This document shows positions 1 to 6,605 of a stretch of 8,591 bases of DNA, in pieces (within the stretch, counting starts at the first letter, position 1; every line of letters begins with the position of its first letter). The stretch is from an uncultured Clostridia bacterium (GTDB lineage Bacteria > Bacillota > Clostridia > Lachnospirales > Lachnospiraceae): positions 1 to 8,591 of the forward strand of contig CAMORF010000084.1 in assembly GCA_946623485.1 (NCBI GenBank), given 5' to 3'. Under the pieces are notes generated by a model. The model searched no databases and was not told where the DNA came from. It saw nothing but the letters and a program-made list of their open reading frames with translations. The position numbers were made by a program, and so were the translations under genes.

Positions 1-10
1 TATAGGGGGC

Positions 11-22
11 ATCTGATCAGAT
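11..22. promoter_or_regulatory. Perfect 12-bp palindrome, possible operator
   Basis: ATCTGATCAGAT equals its own reverse complement. It lies upstream of the first gene and next to a 10-bp tandem duplication. A palindrome of this length could be a repressor or activator site, but it can also arise by chance, and no regulator is encoded beside it. Confidence 0.2.
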
Positions 23-30
23 TAATGATT

Positions 31-50
31 CAACAGATTACAACAGATTA
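31..50. repeat. 10-bp tandem duplication
   Basis: The decamer CAACAGATTA occurs twice in perfect tandem, and a third partial copy (CAGATTA) lies just upstream around 18-24. It is non-coding and is the first of several short tandem repeats in this locus. It could be a slippage product or paired binding sites. Confidence 0.7.
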
Positions 51-150
51 CGGGTTAATATGCATTTAACAGGATTATGAGAGTGCAGAATGACAGAGGG
101 GCCTGGGAGGCGAGAAGCCCGGAATAATCCGTAAGTATCTTTTGGCAGCC

Positions 151-165
151 GGATCATAATGATCC
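151..165. promoter_or_regulatory. 15-bp inverted repeat upstream of the first gene
   Basis: GGATCAT-A-ATGATCC is a perfect 7-bp inverted repeat around a single central base, about 30 bases before the preferred start codon at 195. It covers the best -10-like hexamer (CATAAT, 155-160), so an operator overlapping a promoter is a reasonable guess. The palindrome also contains the alternative in-frame ATG at 159. No regulator family can be assigned from the sequence. Confidence 0.35.
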
Positions 166-194
166 TGGATAAGCAGAAAGCAAGGGGTATATTT

Positions 195-1496
195 ATGAAG
201 GGATTGCGGAAATATCTGACACCTTTTGCGCCGGATCAGTCCGGCGCTGTCTCCATGTGCTATGCGCTGGGAGGGATGGTTGTGATCGTGGATGCCGGAG
301 GCTGTGCCGGCAATATCTGCGGATTTGATGAACCCCGATGGCAGCCGGATTATGGGAAGGATTCCCGTGTAGGCGCTGTGTTCAGTGCAGGACTCAGGGA
401 CATGGATGCAATTCTGGGAAGGGATGAGGCACTGGTTTCCAAGCTTGTGGAAGCTGCGGGGGAGGTCAATGCTGCCTTTATTGCCCTGGTCGGGACACCG
501 GTGCCGGCCGTGATCGGTACGGATCTTTCGGCCGTTGCCCGGATGGCGCAGCGCGCCACCGGTCTTCCCTGCATAGCCATTGAAACAGATGGCATGCATC
601 TGTACGACCAGGGAATTGAAGATGCTTTGCTTGCGCTGGTAAAGACGTTGCCGTCGCTGGAGGCAGGAAAGGGCAATGCTGTTTCGGAAGCGGGAACTGG
701 CAATGCTGCTGCGAAAACGGAAGCAGGCAATGCTGTTTCGAAAGCAGACAATGCTGTTTCGGAAGTGAAAGCAGGCAATGCTGCAGCGAAAGCGGGAGCA
801 GGCAATGCTGCTGCGAAACCGGAGACTGACGATAATGCTTCGTGCGGCAGTCTGCATAAGCCGGGGGGCAGAATCTGCGGCGTCCTTGGTCTGACCCCGC
901 TGGATCTGTTTGACCCACAGTGGATGGACGCCATCCGGGAGGCATTGCTGGCGCAGGGATATGATGATGTTCTGATGCCCGGCATAGAAGACGGGACAGA
1001 TGCATTTTTCCGGATGCGCCAGGCAGAACAAAACTACGTGGTATCCCCGGCAGGAATCGCGGCTGCAAAATATCTGGAGCAGGCATTCGGAACTCCTTAT
1101 GTTGTGACGTTCCCTGCGGATCCGGGGATCCTTCTGGAGGAAGATCCCCGGGAGGCATTGAGCCTGCTGCGCCCGGACGCGCGGATTCTTGTGGTACACC
1201 AGCAGGTGCTTGCCAATGCAATCCGCCGGATGCTCCGGGAGTCTGGGACATCCGGTACCATCAACACTGCAACCTGGTTTATGAAAAGGACGGATCTTTC
1301 TGAGGACGGGGATATCCGGCTTTTGGAAGAGGATGATTTTACTGTGCTGGTAAGGGACGGAGGGTATGACCTGATCATCGCGGATCCGGCTCTCAGGCCG
1401 ATGGCCAAAGGCTATCACGGAAGATGGATCGATGCATTTCATTTTGCCGTCTCCGGGCAGGCAGCGATTGACCACAGGCGGATGGCAATCGGATGA
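195..1496 (+). CDS. Nitrogenase component-1-like protein A (NifD/NifK/BchB superfamily)
   Basis: 433 aa, probably cytoplasmic, with no signal peptide or membrane span. ATG 195 is preferred over the in-frame ATG 159 because AAGGGG (182-187) sits 7 bases upstream of it. The N-terminal half follows the component-1 pattern: a CYALGG segment (Cys22), then GGCAGNICGF at 35-44 (Cys37, Cys42), in the place of the cluster-binding HGPxGC motif. Next comes AVFSAGLRDMDAILGRDE, like the NifK segment before its second cluster motif, then GTPVPAVIGTDL at 100-111, matching the TCxxxVIGDDL motif. Pro102 replaces the cysteine normally found there. Residues 160-211 are an Ala/Gly/Asn-rich repeat in the linker between subdomains. 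The C-terminal half has a Rossmann-like VLVRDGGYDLIIAD region and ends in a DAFHFAVSG segment resembling the HF(A)ISG signature. It is shorter than NifD/NifK (about 480-520 aa). Its substrate is unknown. The likely partner is the second component-1-like protein at 7022-8395. Confidence 0.8.
   Translation: MKGLRKYLTPFAPDQSGAVSMCYALGGMVVIVDAGGCAGNICGFDEPRWQPDYGKDSRVGAVFSAGLRDMDAILGRDEALVSKLVEAAGEVNAAFIALVGTPVPAVIGTDLSAVARMAQRATGLPCIAIETDGMHLYDQGIEDALLALVKTLPSLEAGKGNAVSEAGTGNAAAKTEAGNAVSKADNAVSEVKAGNAAAKAGAGNAAAKPETDDNASCGSLHKPGGRICGVLGLTPLDLFDPQWMDAIREALLAQGYDDVLMPGIEDGTDAFFRMRQAEQNYVVSPAGIAAAKYLEQAFGTPYVVTFPADPGILLEEDPREALSLLRPDARILVVHQQVLANAIRRMLRESGTSGTINTATWFMKRTDLSEDGDIRLLEEDDFTVLVRDGGYDLIIADPALRPMAKGYHGRWIDAFHFAVSGQAAIDHRRMAIG
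672..827 (+). repeat. In-frame tandem repeat (nonapeptide GNAxxKxxA type)
   Basis: Six consecutive units begin with GGCAATGCT or GACAATGCT and encode G/D-N-A-V/A-S/A-E/K plus a variable tail. Five units are 27 bp and the third is 21 bp, so the total of 156 bp keeps frame. The array encodes residues 160-211 of the nitrogenase-like protein, between its first and second subdomains. The composition (Gly, Asn, Ala, Lys, Glu) suggests a flexible or helical linker. Every length change by unit loss or gain would remain in frame. Confidence 0.9.
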
Positions 1497-1519
1497 CTGT
1501 AGATATAACAGAAGGTGAC

Positions 1520-1588
1520 ATGCACAAAACAGGTGGAATGCAGGAACTGATAGAAGGGATGCGGAAACCGAACCGGTATGGAAACTGA
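1520..1588 (+). CDS. Possible 22-aa leader ORF running into the 41-bp repeats
   Basis: ATG 1520 opens a 22-codon frame (MHKTGGMQELIEG...RYGN) that ends at TGA 1586-1588 inside the first repeat unit. GAAGGTG lies a few bases upstream as a weak ribosome binding site. Each following repeat unit restarts a similar frame: ATG 1600 gives MREPNRYGN and ATG 1641 gives 17 residues ending at TGA 1692-1694. The spacer TATAAGGAAAG between them contains an AGGA. This could be a chain of mini-ORFs that couples translation towards hypF, or simply a by-product of the repeat. There is no homology support. Confidence 0.15.
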   Translation: MHKTGGMQELIEGMRKPNRYGN

Positions 1589-1680
1589 TATAAGGAAAGA
1601 TGCGGGAACCGAACCGGTATGGAAACTGATATAAGGAAAGATGCGGGAACCGAACCGGTATGAAAACTGCTATAAAGCAA
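1558..1680. repeat. 41-bp tandem repeat, three units plus remnant
   Basis: Units occupy 1558-1598, 1599-1639 and 1640-1680. Each starts GATGCGG(A/G)AACCGAACCGG, continues TATG(G/A)AAACTG and ends in ATATAAGGAAA or a variant of it. Units 1 and 2 differ at a single base and the third has diverged at its 3' end. A shortened fourth copy, lacking about 17 internal bases, follows from 1681 and supplies the GGGAGG that serves as the hypF ribosome binding site. The hypF translation signal therefore seems to have evolved from, or been captured by, the repeat. Confidence 0.9.
1668..1676 (+). promoter_or_regulatory. Extended -10-like element before hypF
   Basis: TGC-TATAAA has the form of an extended -10 box (TGn plus a TATAAT-like hexamer) about 40 bases before the hypF start. 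The other repeat units carry the related TGA-TATAAG at 1586-1594, 1627-1635 and 1692-1700. No good -35 hexamer lies at standard spacing. A weak hypF promoter here is possible but unproven. Confidence 0.2.
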
Positions 1681-1698
1681 GATGCGGAAACTGATATA

Positions 1699-1705
1699 AG
1701 GGAGG
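1699..1705 (+). promoter_or_regulatory. hypF ribosome binding site
   Basis: AGGGAGG is a strong Shine-Dalgarno match. It ends 12 bases before ATG 1718, which is rather long, but the only in-frame alternative close by, TTG 1706, touches the site and is too close. ATG 1718 is therefore chosen, and it also gives the usual HypF N-terminus directly before the acylphosphatase domain. Confidence 0.6.
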
Positions 1706-1717
1706 TTGCGGATACTG

Positions 1718-4072
1718 ATGCAGACAAAACGGATCAGGCTGTATGGAATTGTGCAGGGCGTGGGATTCCGTCCCTTTGTCAGCCGGGCAGCGATGGAGCT
1801 GGGGATCAGCGGCTCTGTCTGCAACCGCGGATCTTATGTAGAGGTGATTGCAAGGGGCAGTGAGGACAGGCTGGAGCGTTTCCTGCAGGTACTCAGGGAT
1901 GATCCGCCGGAGCGTTCCGTAATTCTGAAGATCGATGTCAAGGATGCGGATGTACCATATGAGCTTCCGGGTTTTGAGATCATCGAGAGCGAAAAGGAAA
2001 AGGGAGAGATCTTCATTTCCCCTGATATCGCAATCTGCCCTGAATGCAGGAAGGAGCTTTATGATCCTTCGAACCGCAGATACCTCCATCCGTTCATTAA
2101 CTGTACTCAGTGCGGCCCCCGGCTGACAATTCTGGATGAGCTGCCGTATGACCGGGCAAGGACGAGCATGAAAGAGTTTCCCATGTGCCCTTCGTGTGCA
2201 CAGGAGTATGAGGATCCGGTTTCCCGCAGGTACGACGCCCAGCCGGTGTGCTGTAATGACTGCGGCCCGCAGGTTTACCTTGCAGGCAGGAAGGAACGCG
2301 GGGCTGATGCGATCCGCGAAGCACGCCGTCTTCTGTCCGAAGGGAAGATTCTTGCGGTGAAGGGGATCGGAGGATTCCATCTTTGCTGTGACGCGACTTC
2401 CCAGGAAGCAGTGATGAAGCTGCGCCGGAGGAAGCAGCGTCCGGTCAAGCCATTTGCGGTGATGATGCGCGATGAGGCGGCCGTTGATCGTGCATGTGTT
2501 TTGGACGAAGCAAAGAGGCGGATCCTCACCGGTTATCAGAAGCCGATCCTTCTCCTTGAGAAGAAGGAGGAATCCGGGCTTTGTGAAGCGGTCGCGCCGG
2601 GCAATCCGAAGGTCGGTGTCATGCTCCCGTATGCGCCTGTCCAGATGCTGCTGTTTGATTACCCGGATGGGATCCGGATGCCGGATTGTCTGGTGATGAC
2701 GAGTGGAAATGTATCCGGCGCGCCGATCTGCAGGGATGATGCGGAGGCCATGGAGGAGCTGGGCGCATTTGCGGATGCGATCCTGTCCCATGACAGGAAG
2801 ATCCGGATCCGCTGTGATGATTCGGTGATGGATTTTGCGGATGGCAGGGAGATCATGGTGCGCAGGTCCAGGGGATATGCCCCGCTTCCGGTTCTGACGG
2901 GCGGGGAGTATGCGGGGTGTGTCCTGGCAGCAGGCGGTGAGCTGAAGAATACCTTCTGCATCGGGATCGGGTCCATGTTCTATCCTTCTGCCTACGTAGG
3001 GGATCTGGCGGATCCAAGGTCTGTACGGGCGCTGGAGGAATCAATCCTGCGGATGGAGGCGCTGTTGGAGCGAAAGCCAGATGCGGTTGTGTGCGACCTG
3101 CACCCTGCTTATCATTCCACACAGCTTTCTTCGGAGATTGCAAAAGAGCGAAAGATCCCCCTGATCCAGGTCCAGCATCATTTTGCCCATATTGTGTCCT
3201 GCATGGCGGAAAATGATCTCGATGGGGAGGTTCTCGGTGCTTCTTTTGACGGAACCGGATGGGGGACGGACAAAACCATCTGGGGCGGCGAGTTGATGCG
3301 GGCGGACAGGGGAAGCTTTGAACGTTTCGGAAGCATCCGGCCCTTCCGGATGGTGGGCGGAGACCTTGCTTCCCGGCAGGGATGGCGCATCGCGGCTTCC
3401 ATGATTCATTCCATGGTCAAGGACGAAGCGAGGGAAGCGGAGATTGCAGGGTGCCTGCAGTTATGTGAAGCACAGCAGATCAGAACCATCGGCAGGATGT
3501 CGGAGAAAGGACTGAATACGACACTTTCTACCAGTGCCGGAAGGCTGTTTGATGCAGTCAGCGCGATCCTTGGAATCTGCAGGGAGTCAACCTTTGAGGG
3601 GGAGGCTTCTACCTCCTTGATGTTTGCCGCACAGCGGTACCGGGGAAAGAACGCGGCGAGGGATGCAGGCCTGGATCCATATGATGCAGAAGAAATGTTC
3701 CGGCCGGAAGGTGTATTCCTGACGCTTCCCACGGATCTGCTTGTCAGCAGGATTCTTGAAGGGCGGCTTGCCGGAAGGGATGTCTTCGCGTTGGCGGCCT
3801 GGTTTCATGAATGTCTGGCCGGCATGATTGCGGCAGCCATCCTGACGGAGTCAAAGAGAACCGGTCTGAAGAGGGCCGTGCTTTCTGGCGGGGTGTACCA
3901 GAATACGCTGCTTCTCAGAGAAACGTCCAGGAATCTGGAAGAAGGGGGAATGAAAGTGTATACCCATCACCTGATTCCGCCCAATGATGGCGGGATCAGC
4001 CTGGGACAGGCATTGGCTGCACAGGAAATCATCAAGCGGGGTAAAAAGCGAGAATATATGCAGGCTGACTGA
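1718..4072 (+). CDS. hypF: Carbamoyltransferase HypF, hydrogenase maturation
   Basis: 784 aa, full length. HypF uses carbamoyl phosphate and ATP to make carbamoyl-adenylate and transfers the carbamoyl group to the C-terminal cysteine of HypE, the first step to the CN ligands of the [NiFe]-hydrogenase iron. The domains are in canonical order. An acylphosphatase domain carries GIVQGVGFRPFV at 10-21 with its catalytic Arg18. Two zinc fingers of the form CxxC-18-CxxC follow (Cys107/110/129/132 and Cys157/160/179/182). A YrdC-like domain spans about 195-385 (KPFAVM near 244, TSGNVSG near 328). The C-terminal Kae1/TobZ-like domain has HPAYHST (462-468), the metal-binding VQHHFAH (485-491) and SFDGTGWG (509-516). 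All key residues are present, so the enzyme should be active. It is the first hyp gene of the block, and hypC follows after 112 bases. Confidence 0.97.
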   Translation: MQTKRIRLYGIVQGVGFRPFVSRAAMELGISGSVCNRGSYVEVIARGSEDRLERFLQVLRDDPPERSVILKIDVKDADVPYELPGFEIIESEKEKGEIFISPDIAICPECRKELYDPSNRRYLHPFINCTQCGPRLTILDELPYDRARTSMKEFPMCPSCAQEYEDPVSRRYDAQPVCCNDCGPQVYLAGRKERGADAIREARRLLSEGKILAVKGIGGFHLCCDATSQEAVMKLRRRKQRPVKPFAVMMRDEAAVDRACVLDEAKRRILTGYQKPILLLEKKEESGLCEAVAPGNPKVGVMLPYAPVQMLLFDYPDGIRMPDCLVMTSGNVSGAPICRDDAEAMEELGAFADAILSHDRKIRIRCDDSVMDFADGREIMVRRSRGYAPLPVLTGGEYAGCVLAAGGELKNTFCIGIGSMFYPSAYVGDLADPRSVRALEESILRMEALLERKPDAVVCDLHPAYHSTQLSSEIAKERKIPLIQVQHHFAHIVSCMAENDLDGEVLGASFDGTGWGTDKTIWGGELMRADRGSFERFGSIRPFRMVGGDLASRQGWRIAASMIHSMVKDEAREAEIAGCLQLCEAQQIRTIGRMSEKGLNTTLSTSAGRLFDAVSAILGICRESTFEGEASTSLMFAAQRYRGKNAARDAGLDPYDAEEMFRPEGVFLTLPTDLLVSRILEGRLAGRDVFALAAWFHECLAGMIAAAILTESKRTGLKRAVLSGGVYQNTLLLRETSRNLEEGGMKVYTHHLIPPNDGGISLGQALAAQEIIKRGKKREYMQAD

Positions 4073-4184
4073 TTTCATAATGTAAAGTGTGGGAGTTGTG
4101 AAGCAAGGAATCGATCAGACAATCATAGTGTTGGCATAGTACAGAGTCAGTTTATTGATAGTTTATTGATAAAGGAGAGTTGAA
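4073..4184 (+). other. hypF-hypC spacer with 11-bp tandem duplication
   Basis: This 112-bp AT-richer gap has no gene. AGTTTATTGAT occurs twice in exact tandem at 4149-4159 and 4160-4170, directly before the hypC ribosome binding site. A TTGGCA hexamer at 4131-4136 could be a -35 box, but I find no acceptable -10 at normal spacing. No terminator hairpin is evident. Confidence 0.5.
4149..4170. repeat. 11-bp tandem duplication before hypC
   Basis: Two exact tandem copies of AGTTTATTGAT abut the AAAGGAG of hypC. The AT-rich composition would keep the translation start unstructured. It may equally be a recent slippage duplication. Confidence 0.8.
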
Positions 4185-4397
4185 ATGTGTGTAGGGTTAT
4201 CGGCAAGGGTTGTCAGGGTAAGTGAAGGCTCCGCGCTTGTGGATGCATCGGGCGCCCGCAGGAATGTGTCAGCGATGCTGGTTCCGGATCTGGAGCCGGG
4301 AGACTATGTCATGGTACATGCGGGTGCGGCGATTGCGAAGATTACGGAGGATGATACAAAGCAGGCAGACGACCTGATGGAGGAGTTTCTGGCATGA
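4185..4397 (+). CDS. hypC: Hydrogenase maturation chaperone HypC
   Basis: 70 aa, the normal size for the HypC/HybG/HupF family. HypC binds HypD, and together they hold the iron while CN and CO are attached; HypC then hands the Fe(CN)2CO unit to the hydrogenase large subunit. The essential Cys2 is present in the N-terminal MCVG. The residues after it are LSARVV rather than the usual IPGKVV, a mild deviation. The typical GDYVMVHAGAAI segment (39-50, with His45) is clear. AAAGGAG (4171-4177) gives a strong ribosome binding site 7 bases before the ATG. The stop codon overlaps the hypD start (ATGA), which indicates translational coupling. Confidence 0.96.
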   Translation: MCVGLSARVVRVSEGSALVDASGARRNVSAMLVPDLEPGDYVMVHAGAAIAKITEDDTKQADDLMEEFLA

Positions 4398-5476
4398 CAC
4401 AATCCGGAGGTTTGAACGGCAAAAGCGCCATCGAAAAGGCGCGGGAGATCATATCGACTTATCATGGCCCAAGGATCCGCATTATGGAGGTCTGCGGGAC
4501 ACATACGCATGAGATATTCCGGCAGGGAATCCGCAGCCTTCTTTCCGAAGAGATTACCTTAATCTCAGGTCCCGGATGCCCTGTATGCGTCACGCCGGTC
4601 TCTTATATTGATGAGGCGGTGATGCTTGCGCTGGAGAAGGGCTGCACCATCCTGACCTTTGGTGACCTGGTCCGGGTACCGGGATCTGACATGAGCCTGC
4701 AGACTGCAAGGGGAGAAGGCGCCAAGGTCCGGGTTGTCTATTCCCCACAGGACGCGGAAGTCTATGCGCGTACGCATCCGGAAGAAGAGACTGTATTCCT
4801 CTCGGTGGGATTTGAAACGACCACGCCATCTTCCTGCATTGCGCTGGAGCAGGCGATTGCTGACGGAATCTCCAATTTCAGCCTTCTTTGCGCCAATAAG
4901 ACCATGCCTGCGGCATACCGTGCCATGATGGATGCGACAGATGCTTATCTGTATCCGGGACATGTCTGCGCGATTCAGGGCCTTGCGGATTGCAGGCAGA
5001 TGCTGGATCTGGGAATGAGCGGGGTGGTTGCCGGGTTTACTCCCCAGGAACTGCTCACGGCTCTTGCGGTCATCGTGCAGAAGACCCAGGAAGGAAAACC
5101 GTTTCTGGTGAATTGTTATCCGAGGGTCGTGACCGAGGAAGGAAGTCCGCAGGCGAGAGCGCTGGTAGAAAAATATATGGAGCCATGTGATTCTATGTGG
5201 CGTGGCATCGGCACGATGAAGGATTCCGGGATGGATCTGCGGGATGCATATGAAGCGTATGATGCCCGGAAGAAATATCATCTGCCGAAGATCGAAGGCA
5301 GGGAAGCAAAGGGCTGCCGCTGCGGAGAGGTACTGCAGGGCGCTTGTACGCCGAGGGACTGTCCGCTGTTTGGAAGGCGCTGCACTCCTGAGCATCCCGT
5401 CGGGGCATGCATGGTTTCTTCAGAAGGCGCATGTTCCGCATTTTATCTTTATGACAGCAGAAAGGAGCAGGCATGA
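4394..5476 (+). CDS. hypD: Fe-S scaffold HypD, hydrogenase maturation
   Basis: 360 aa, full length. HypD is the scaffold on which Fe(CN)2CO is built with HypC, using CN delivered by HypE. Conserved motifs are intact: MEVCGTHTHE with Cys34, GPGCPVC with Cys62 and Cys65, and VGFETTTP (138-145). The C-terminal Cys-rich segment (about 307-347, from CRCGEVLQG through CPLFG and CTPEHPVGACMVSSEGAC) matches the [4Fe-4S]-binding region of the family. The start ATG lies within the hypC stop (ATGA), and the gene ends with another ATGA overlap into hypE, so hypC-hypD-hypE are one translationally coupled unit. Confidence 0.97.
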   Translation: MTQSGGLNGKSAIEKAREIISTYHGPRIRIMEVCGTHTHEIFRQGIRSLLSEEITLISGPGCPVCVTPVSYIDEAVMLALEKGCTILTFGDLVRVPGSDMSLQTARGEGAKVRVVYSPQDAEVYARTHPEEETVFLSVGFETTTPSSCIALEQAIADGISNFSLLCANKTMPAAYRAMMDATDAYLYPGHVCAIQGLADCRQMLDLGMSGVVAGFTPQELLTALAVIVQKTQEGKPFLVNCYPRVVTEEGSPQARALVEKYMEPCDSMWRGIGTMKDSGMDLRDAYEAYDARKKYHLPKIEGREAKGCRCGEVLQGACTPRDCPLFGRRCTPEHPVGACMVSSEGACSAFYLYDSRKEQA

Positions 5477-6486
5477 ACCTGAAGGGAAAAACAGTAACGC
5501 TTGCACATGGCGCGGGAGGAAAACAAACCTCCGAGCTGATCGAGCAGGTTTTCAAGGCACATTTCTCCAATCCATATTTCACTGCTGATGACGCAGCAGT
5601 GCTTCCGTCTCCCGAAGGAAGGATTGCGATGACAACGGATGGATTTATCGTATCCCCCCGTTTTTTCAGGGGCGGAAACATCGGTAAGCTATCGATCTGC
5701 GGAACGGTGAACGACCTGGCGTGCATGGGGGCACAGCCGCTTTATATGACCTGCGCGTTTGTCATCGAAGAAGGCTTTCCCCTGGATCAGCTTGAGGAAA
5801 TCGCCGCTTCCATGGAGAAGACCGCCCGGGAAGCCGGAGTGAAGATCGTTGCCGGGGATACCAAAGTGGCAGGCAAGGGACAGGTGGACGGCGTATTCAT
5901 CACGACGACAGGCGTTGGAAGAATCCTGGATCAGGCCAATACCTCCGGGAGCTTTGCGCGTCCCGGGGACAGTGTGCTTGTCACGGGTGACATCGGCCGG
6001 CATGGCTGCTGCATCCTCCTGGAGCGGGATGAATACGGCATTGAGGCGGAAGTGAGCAGTGACTGCGCGCCTCTTTGGGGTAGTGTCAGGGCAGTCCTGG
6101 AGCAGGTGCCGGAGGTTCATGTGATCCGTGACGCCACAAGGGGCGGTGTCGGGACTGTGCTGTATGAGATTGCAGGGGAGAGTGGAACCGGGGTTCTGCT
6201 GGATGTGGAATCGATTCCTGTGGCGCCTGCTGTAAGCGGTGTGACAGGTATGCTGGGCCTGGATCCTATGTATCTTGCCTGTGAAGGAACCCTCGTGATG
6301 ATCGTCCCTCAGGAAAAGACGCAGAAGGTCCTGGAGATCCTCCGGGGGCAGGCGCACACGCAGAATGCGGCAGTAATCGGGAAAATCACGGAAGCGGAAA
6401 AAGGCCGGGTTGTGATGCGTACCGCGATCGGAACCCAGACATACCTGCCGCAGCCGGGGAATGAGCTGCTGCCGCGCATCTGCTGA
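5473..6486 (+). CDS. hypE: Carbamoyl dehydratase HypE, hydrogenase maturation
   Basis: 337 aa, full length, of the PurM/SelD-type ATP-binding fold. HypE receives the carbamoyl group from HypF on its C-terminal cysteine and dehydrates it with ATP to a thiocyanate, the donor of CN to the iron on HypC-HypD. The protein ends exactly in PRIC, with the acceptor Cys337 as the last residue. At the N-terminus, HGAGGKQTSELI and DDAAVL correspond to the nucleotide-binding region, and GTVNDLACMGA (77-87) is the typical family block. AAAGGAG (5461-5467), inside the end of hypD, is its ribosome binding site, 5 bases before the ATG. Confidence 0.97.
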   Translation: MNLKGKTVTLAHGAGGKQTSELIEQVFKAHFSNPYFTADDAAVLPSPEGRIAMTTDGFIVSPRFFRGGNIGKLSICGTVNDLACMGAQPLYMTCAFVIEEGFPLDQLEEIAASMEKTAREAGVKIVAGDTKVAGKGQVDGVFITTTGVGRILDQANTSGSFARPGDSVLVTGDIGRHGCCILLERDEYGIEAEVSSDCAPLWGSVRAVLEQVPEVHVIRDATRGGVGTVLYEIAGESGTGVLLDVESIPVAPAVSGVTGMLGLDPMYLACEGTLVMIVPQEKTQKVLEILRGQAHTQNAAVIGKITEAEKGRVVMRTAIGTQTYLPQPGNELLPRIC

Positions 6487-6601
6487 CGTTGCTGGCGTGA
6501 TAACAAGCCATTTCCCTGACGCTTAATCATATATCCCTGATGAAAGGAGGGAAGGATTTGTCACAGATCCTTATTATCGTAGTGGCAGTTCCTGAGAGGA
6601 A
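6487..6601 (+). other. hypE-TM1266 gene spacer
   Basis: This 115-bp gap has no obvious terminator or promoter. Its second half carries a strong AAAGGAGGG (6543-6551) and a short open frame described separately. Confidence 0.5.
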
Positions 6602-6605
6602 ATGA
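6540..6605 (+). CDS. Possible short leader ORF (21 aa, or 15 aa from TTG)
   Basis: ATG 6540 opens a 21-codon frame ending at TGA 6603-6605. An in-frame TTG at 6558 is much better placed for the strong AAAGGAGGG (6543-6551) and would give MSQILIIVVAVPERK. The stop codon overlaps the start of the next gene (ATGA at 6602-6605), the same coupling geometry as hypC-hypD and hypD-hypE. The following gene has only a poorly spaced GAGAGGA of its own, so this frame may drive its translation by coupling. The peptide is hydrophobic in the middle and resembles nothing I recognise. It could also be the remnant of a lost gene. Confidence 0.35.
   Translation: MKGGKDLSQILIIVVAVPERK

Larger units (their letters stand above)
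1..194. other. Non-coding lead-in to the first gene
   Basis: No convincing gene is visible in these 194 bases. The first bases could hold the last few codons of an upstream gene: one frame runs from the window edge to a TAA at 67-69 and another reaches a TGA at 14-16, but neither is long enough to identify. The stretch contains a perfect 12-bp palindrome (11-22), a 10-bp tandem duplication (31-50) and a 15-bp near-palindrome (151-165). A promoter for the first gene probably lies here, but I see no good pair of -35 and -10 boxes. The best -10-like hexamer is CATAAT at 155-160, with no clear -35 at standard spacing. Confidence 0.6.
1497..1717 (+). other. Intergenic region with 41-bp repeats before hypF
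   Basis: This 221-bp gap has no normal-sized gene. Bases 1558-1680 are three 41-bp repeat units and 1681-1704 is a degenerate fourth. Short open frames run through the repeats (see the entry at 1520). No rho-independent terminator is visible after the upstream stop codon, so read-through from the nitrogenase-like gene into hypF is possible. Confidence 0.6.

Noticed and set aside
96..125. Rho-independent terminator upstream of the first gene
   Set aside because: Only weak 4-bp GC stems (GCCT-GGG-AGGC) can be drawn, and no U-tract follows.
1558..1704. CRISPR-like or mobile-element origin of the 41-bp repeat
   Set aside because: There are no spacers, no terminal inverted repeats and no transposase. 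The units abut exactly, as expected for tandem duplication.
75..1727. A 550-codon open frame on the minus strand
   Set aside because: It lies antisense to the nitrogenase-like gene and the 41-bp repeats. Its product is low-complexity (repeated FRFRSSIA and FPYRFG stretches are mirror readings of the two tandem repeats) and matches no family. It has no supported start.
1670..2791. A 373-codon open frame on the minus strand opposite hypF
   Set aside because: It is the shadow of a high-GC coding region. The + strand here encodes all HypF signature motifs without interruption.
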